DNA of 6,208 bases from Methanosphaera sp. Its GTDB lineage: Archaea > Methanobacteriota > Methanobacteria > Methanobacteriales > Methanobacteriaceae. The stretch spans positions 1-6,208 of the forward strand of contig DUHK01000050.1 of the NCBI GenBank assembly GCA_013330915.1, written 5' to 3'. The notes under the pieces are model-generated. The model had not been told where the DNA came from and ran no database searches. It saw only the letters and a list, made by a program, of their open reading frames with translations. Within the stretch, counting starts at the first letter, position 1. Every line of letters starts with the position of its first letter. Below are positions 5,419 to 6,208 of the stretch, piece by piece. The position numbers and the translations under genes are program-made.

Positions 5419-5679
5419 TTATTTTCTCTTATATAATACTGCAACATTACCACGAACATCAATCAATTTGGATTTTGTCTGGGATACGATTTCTTCCAGA
5501 AACTCATCCTTGTTGGATGCGATGTTTCTTGAAAACCTTATCTTAACAATCTCATTATTTTTTAACTGACGTTTGATTTCTTCAATCACGTTTTCGTTAA
5601 TACCGTTTTTTCCAATATTAATTTCAATTGCGTTTAAAGAATTTCTCATTATTTCTTTTCTACTCTGGCTTTTGCTCAA
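5419..5679 (-). CDS. YhbY/CRM-domain RNA-binding protein
   Basis: This is a single CRM (YhbY-like) domain. E. coli YhbY associates with pre-50S particles, and plant CRM proteins act in intron splicing; the archaeal targets are not established. The 86 residues contain the GxxG loop GKNG (23-26) after AIEINI, then VIEEIKRQLKNNEIVKIRF (31-49) and a C-terminal strand RGNVAVLYKRK (76-86), the usual order of the family. The start is TTG: GGAGTTGAT stands three bases before it, while the alternative ATG at residue 11 has no ribosome binding site. It lies 34 nt after rnp4 and 68 nt before eS19. Its position between an RNase P protein and eS19 fits an RNA-maturation role, but this is inference. Confidence 0.9.
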   Translation of the reverse strand: MSKSQSRKEIMRNSLNAIEINIGKNGINENVIEEIKRQLKNNEIVKIRFSRNIASNKDEFLEEIVSQTKSKLIDVRGNVAVLYKRK

Positions 5680-5682
5680 ATT

Positions 5683-5691
5683 ATCAACTCC
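5683..5691 (-). promoter_or_regulatory. Ribosome binding site deciding the TTG start of the YhbY-like gene
   Basis: The minus strand reads GGAGTTGAT, one mismatch from the full anti-16S complement GGAGGTGAT, three bases before TTG at 5679-5677. No ATG or GTG is in frame nearby upstream. Confidence 0.75.
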
Positions 5692-5713
5692 AAATATTTT
5701 TGTTCTCTAAAAG

Positions 5714-6031
5714 CTAGTTTTTCTTATGAGTGTAAGGAACTTTAGTCAAATGTCCACATTCTAGACATTTTCGGGTAATTGTATTACCGGAAAGTCTTAC
5801 TCTTAAGTTAGCTCCTGGTTTAAGGAATTTATTACAATTTTTACAAAACCTTCCTCGCCAATAATCAGGTAATGTTATATTATATTTAGTAGAGATATTA
5901 CGAGTTAACTTAACATAACGATCAGAACGTTCTGGGTGATCGGAAAACTCCTTTTCTGCTTGATTAAACAAAATCCTCATTCTTTCCAATGCGATTTTAT
6001 TAATATAATTAGGTCGTTTTCTTCTGCTCAA
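5714..6031 (-). CDS. rnp4: RNase P protein component 4 (Rpp21/RPR2 family)
   Basis: Rnp4 is one of the archaeal protein subunits of ribonuclease P, which removes 5' leaders from pre-tRNA. It works as a pair with Rnp1 (Rpp29) on the specificity part of the RNA. The 105 residues show the basic N terminus SRRKRPNYINKIALERMRIL, helix-rich residues about 10-50 with the conserved RYVKLTRNISTKYNI (38-52), and a zinc ribbon with Cys63, Cys66 (FCKNC), Cys89 and Cys92 (KCLEC). Length and motifs agree with the family. The start is TTG: an in-frame TAG lies three codons upstream, and the first Met is residue 18, inside the conserved helix. It is the first gene of the run in this window, with the promoter region to its right and the YhbY-like gene 34 nt downstream. 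Confidence 0.95.
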   Translation of the reverse strand: MSRRKRPNYINKIALERMRILFNQAEKEFSDHPERSDRYVKLTRNISTKYNITLPDYWRGRFCKNCNKFLKPGANLRVRLSGNTITRKCLECGHLTKVPYTHKKN

Positions 6032-6041
6032 AAATATCTAA

Positions 6042-6047
6042 TCCTCT
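6042..6047 (-). promoter_or_regulatory. Ribosome binding site for the TTG start of rnp4
   Basis: The minus strand reads AGAGGA ten bases before TTG at 6031-6029. An in-frame TAG overlaps the spacer, so TTG is the first possible start codon. Confidence 0.5.
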
Positions 6048-6131
6048 AAAAAATATAGAATATTCTTCTTAAGTGCAAGGAATGAAATTATGAAAAAATA
6101 CATAAAATCTAGATAGTAAACTTAAGAATAA

Positions 6132-6164
6132 TGATATAATTTATGTAATTAATTACTTAAATAT
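6132..6164 (-). promoter_or_regulatory. Candidate promoter region of the rnp4-to-eL31 operon
   Basis: Two TATA-like elements occur on the minus strand: TATTTAAG (6164-6157), preceded by an A-rich stretch, and AAATTATATC (6142-6133). They would place the transcription start near 6134 or 6110 and give a leader of roughly 80-100 nt. A perfect palindrome, GTAATTAATTAC (6145-6156), lies between them. The reading rests on base pattern only. Confidence 0.4.
6145..6156. repeat. 12-bp palindrome in the rnp4 promoter region
   Basis: GTAATTAATTAC is a perfect palindrome lying just downstream of one TATA candidate and upstream of the other. That is a position typical of archaeal operators. AT-rich sequence makes chance palindromes more likely, so a regulatory role is only a suggestion. 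Confidence 0.4.
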
Positions 6165-6179
6165 GTTTTGTTTTAACAT

Positions 6180-6208
6180 CTAAGAAAAAACAAAATAATA
6201 ATAAAAAA
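6180..6208 (-). terminator. T-rich end of an upstream transcript
   Basis: The minus strand runs through T6, ATTATTATTTTG and another T6 before CTTAG. Two oligo-T tracts in 29 nt look like an archaeal terminator for a gene beyond the right edge on the same strand. That gene itself is outside the window. Confidence 0.45.

Noticed and set aside
5409..5430. AAGAGA/TCTCTT inverted repeat over the end of the YhbY-like gene, similar to the one at 3306-3328
   Set aside because: It is only six base pairs, partly fixed by the coding of the terminal KRK residues, and the resemblance is probably chance.
6066..6128. TTCTTAAG and CTTAAGAA inverted copies upstream of rnp4
   Set aside because: The 8-nt arms are 47 nt apart and mostly a short palindrome, so this is weak evidence for structure or an operator.

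Overview
This is an AT-rich window in which every protein gene lies on the minus strand. The gene content is archaeal: ribosomal proteins eS19, eL31, eL39 and LX, aIF6, prefoldin alpha, a PDCD5-family protein, an RNase P protein and the SRP receptor FtsY. The low GC, the purine-rich Shine-Dalgarno sites and the gene order point to a methanogen of the Methanobacteriales, probably near Methanosphaera or Methanobrevibacter. That placement is inference from gene order and base composition, not from a search.

Read in the direction of transcription (right to left), the window starts with a promoter region and the T-rich end of an upstream unit (about 6032-6208). Seven genes follow: RNase P component 4, a YhbY/CRM RNA-binding protein, eS19, PDCD5-family protein, a PP-loop ATPase-like protein, eL39 (51 residues, 3732-3887) and eL31. 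Gaps are 1 to 68 nt, as in an operon. A run of eight T on the coding strand directly follows the eL31 stop. A 217-nt leader region comes next and carries a striking imperfect 15-bp hairpin. It precedes aIF6, LX (4-nt overlap with aIF6) and prefoldin alpha. A 282-nt AT-rich gap with its own TATA-like element then precedes ftsY, which fills the left end and stops at base 13.

The genes share one theme, making and using ribosomes. RNase P component 4 acts in tRNA 5' maturation. YhbY-type and eS19 proteins act in small- or large-subunit assembly and structure. eL39, eL31 and LX belong to the large subunit. aIF6 keeps subunits apart, prefoldin receives new chains, and FtsY brings SRP-bound ribosomes to the membrane. 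The cysteine-free PP-loop protein has no assigned reaction.

The least explained parts are the structured leader before aIF6 (3243-3356), the very long acidic N-terminal arm of FtsY with a duplicated FGFLKRD motif, and the PP-loop protein. Three of the eleven genes (ftsY, yhbY-like and rnp4) start with TTG. I saw no mobile element, CRISPR array, tRNA or rRNA gene.
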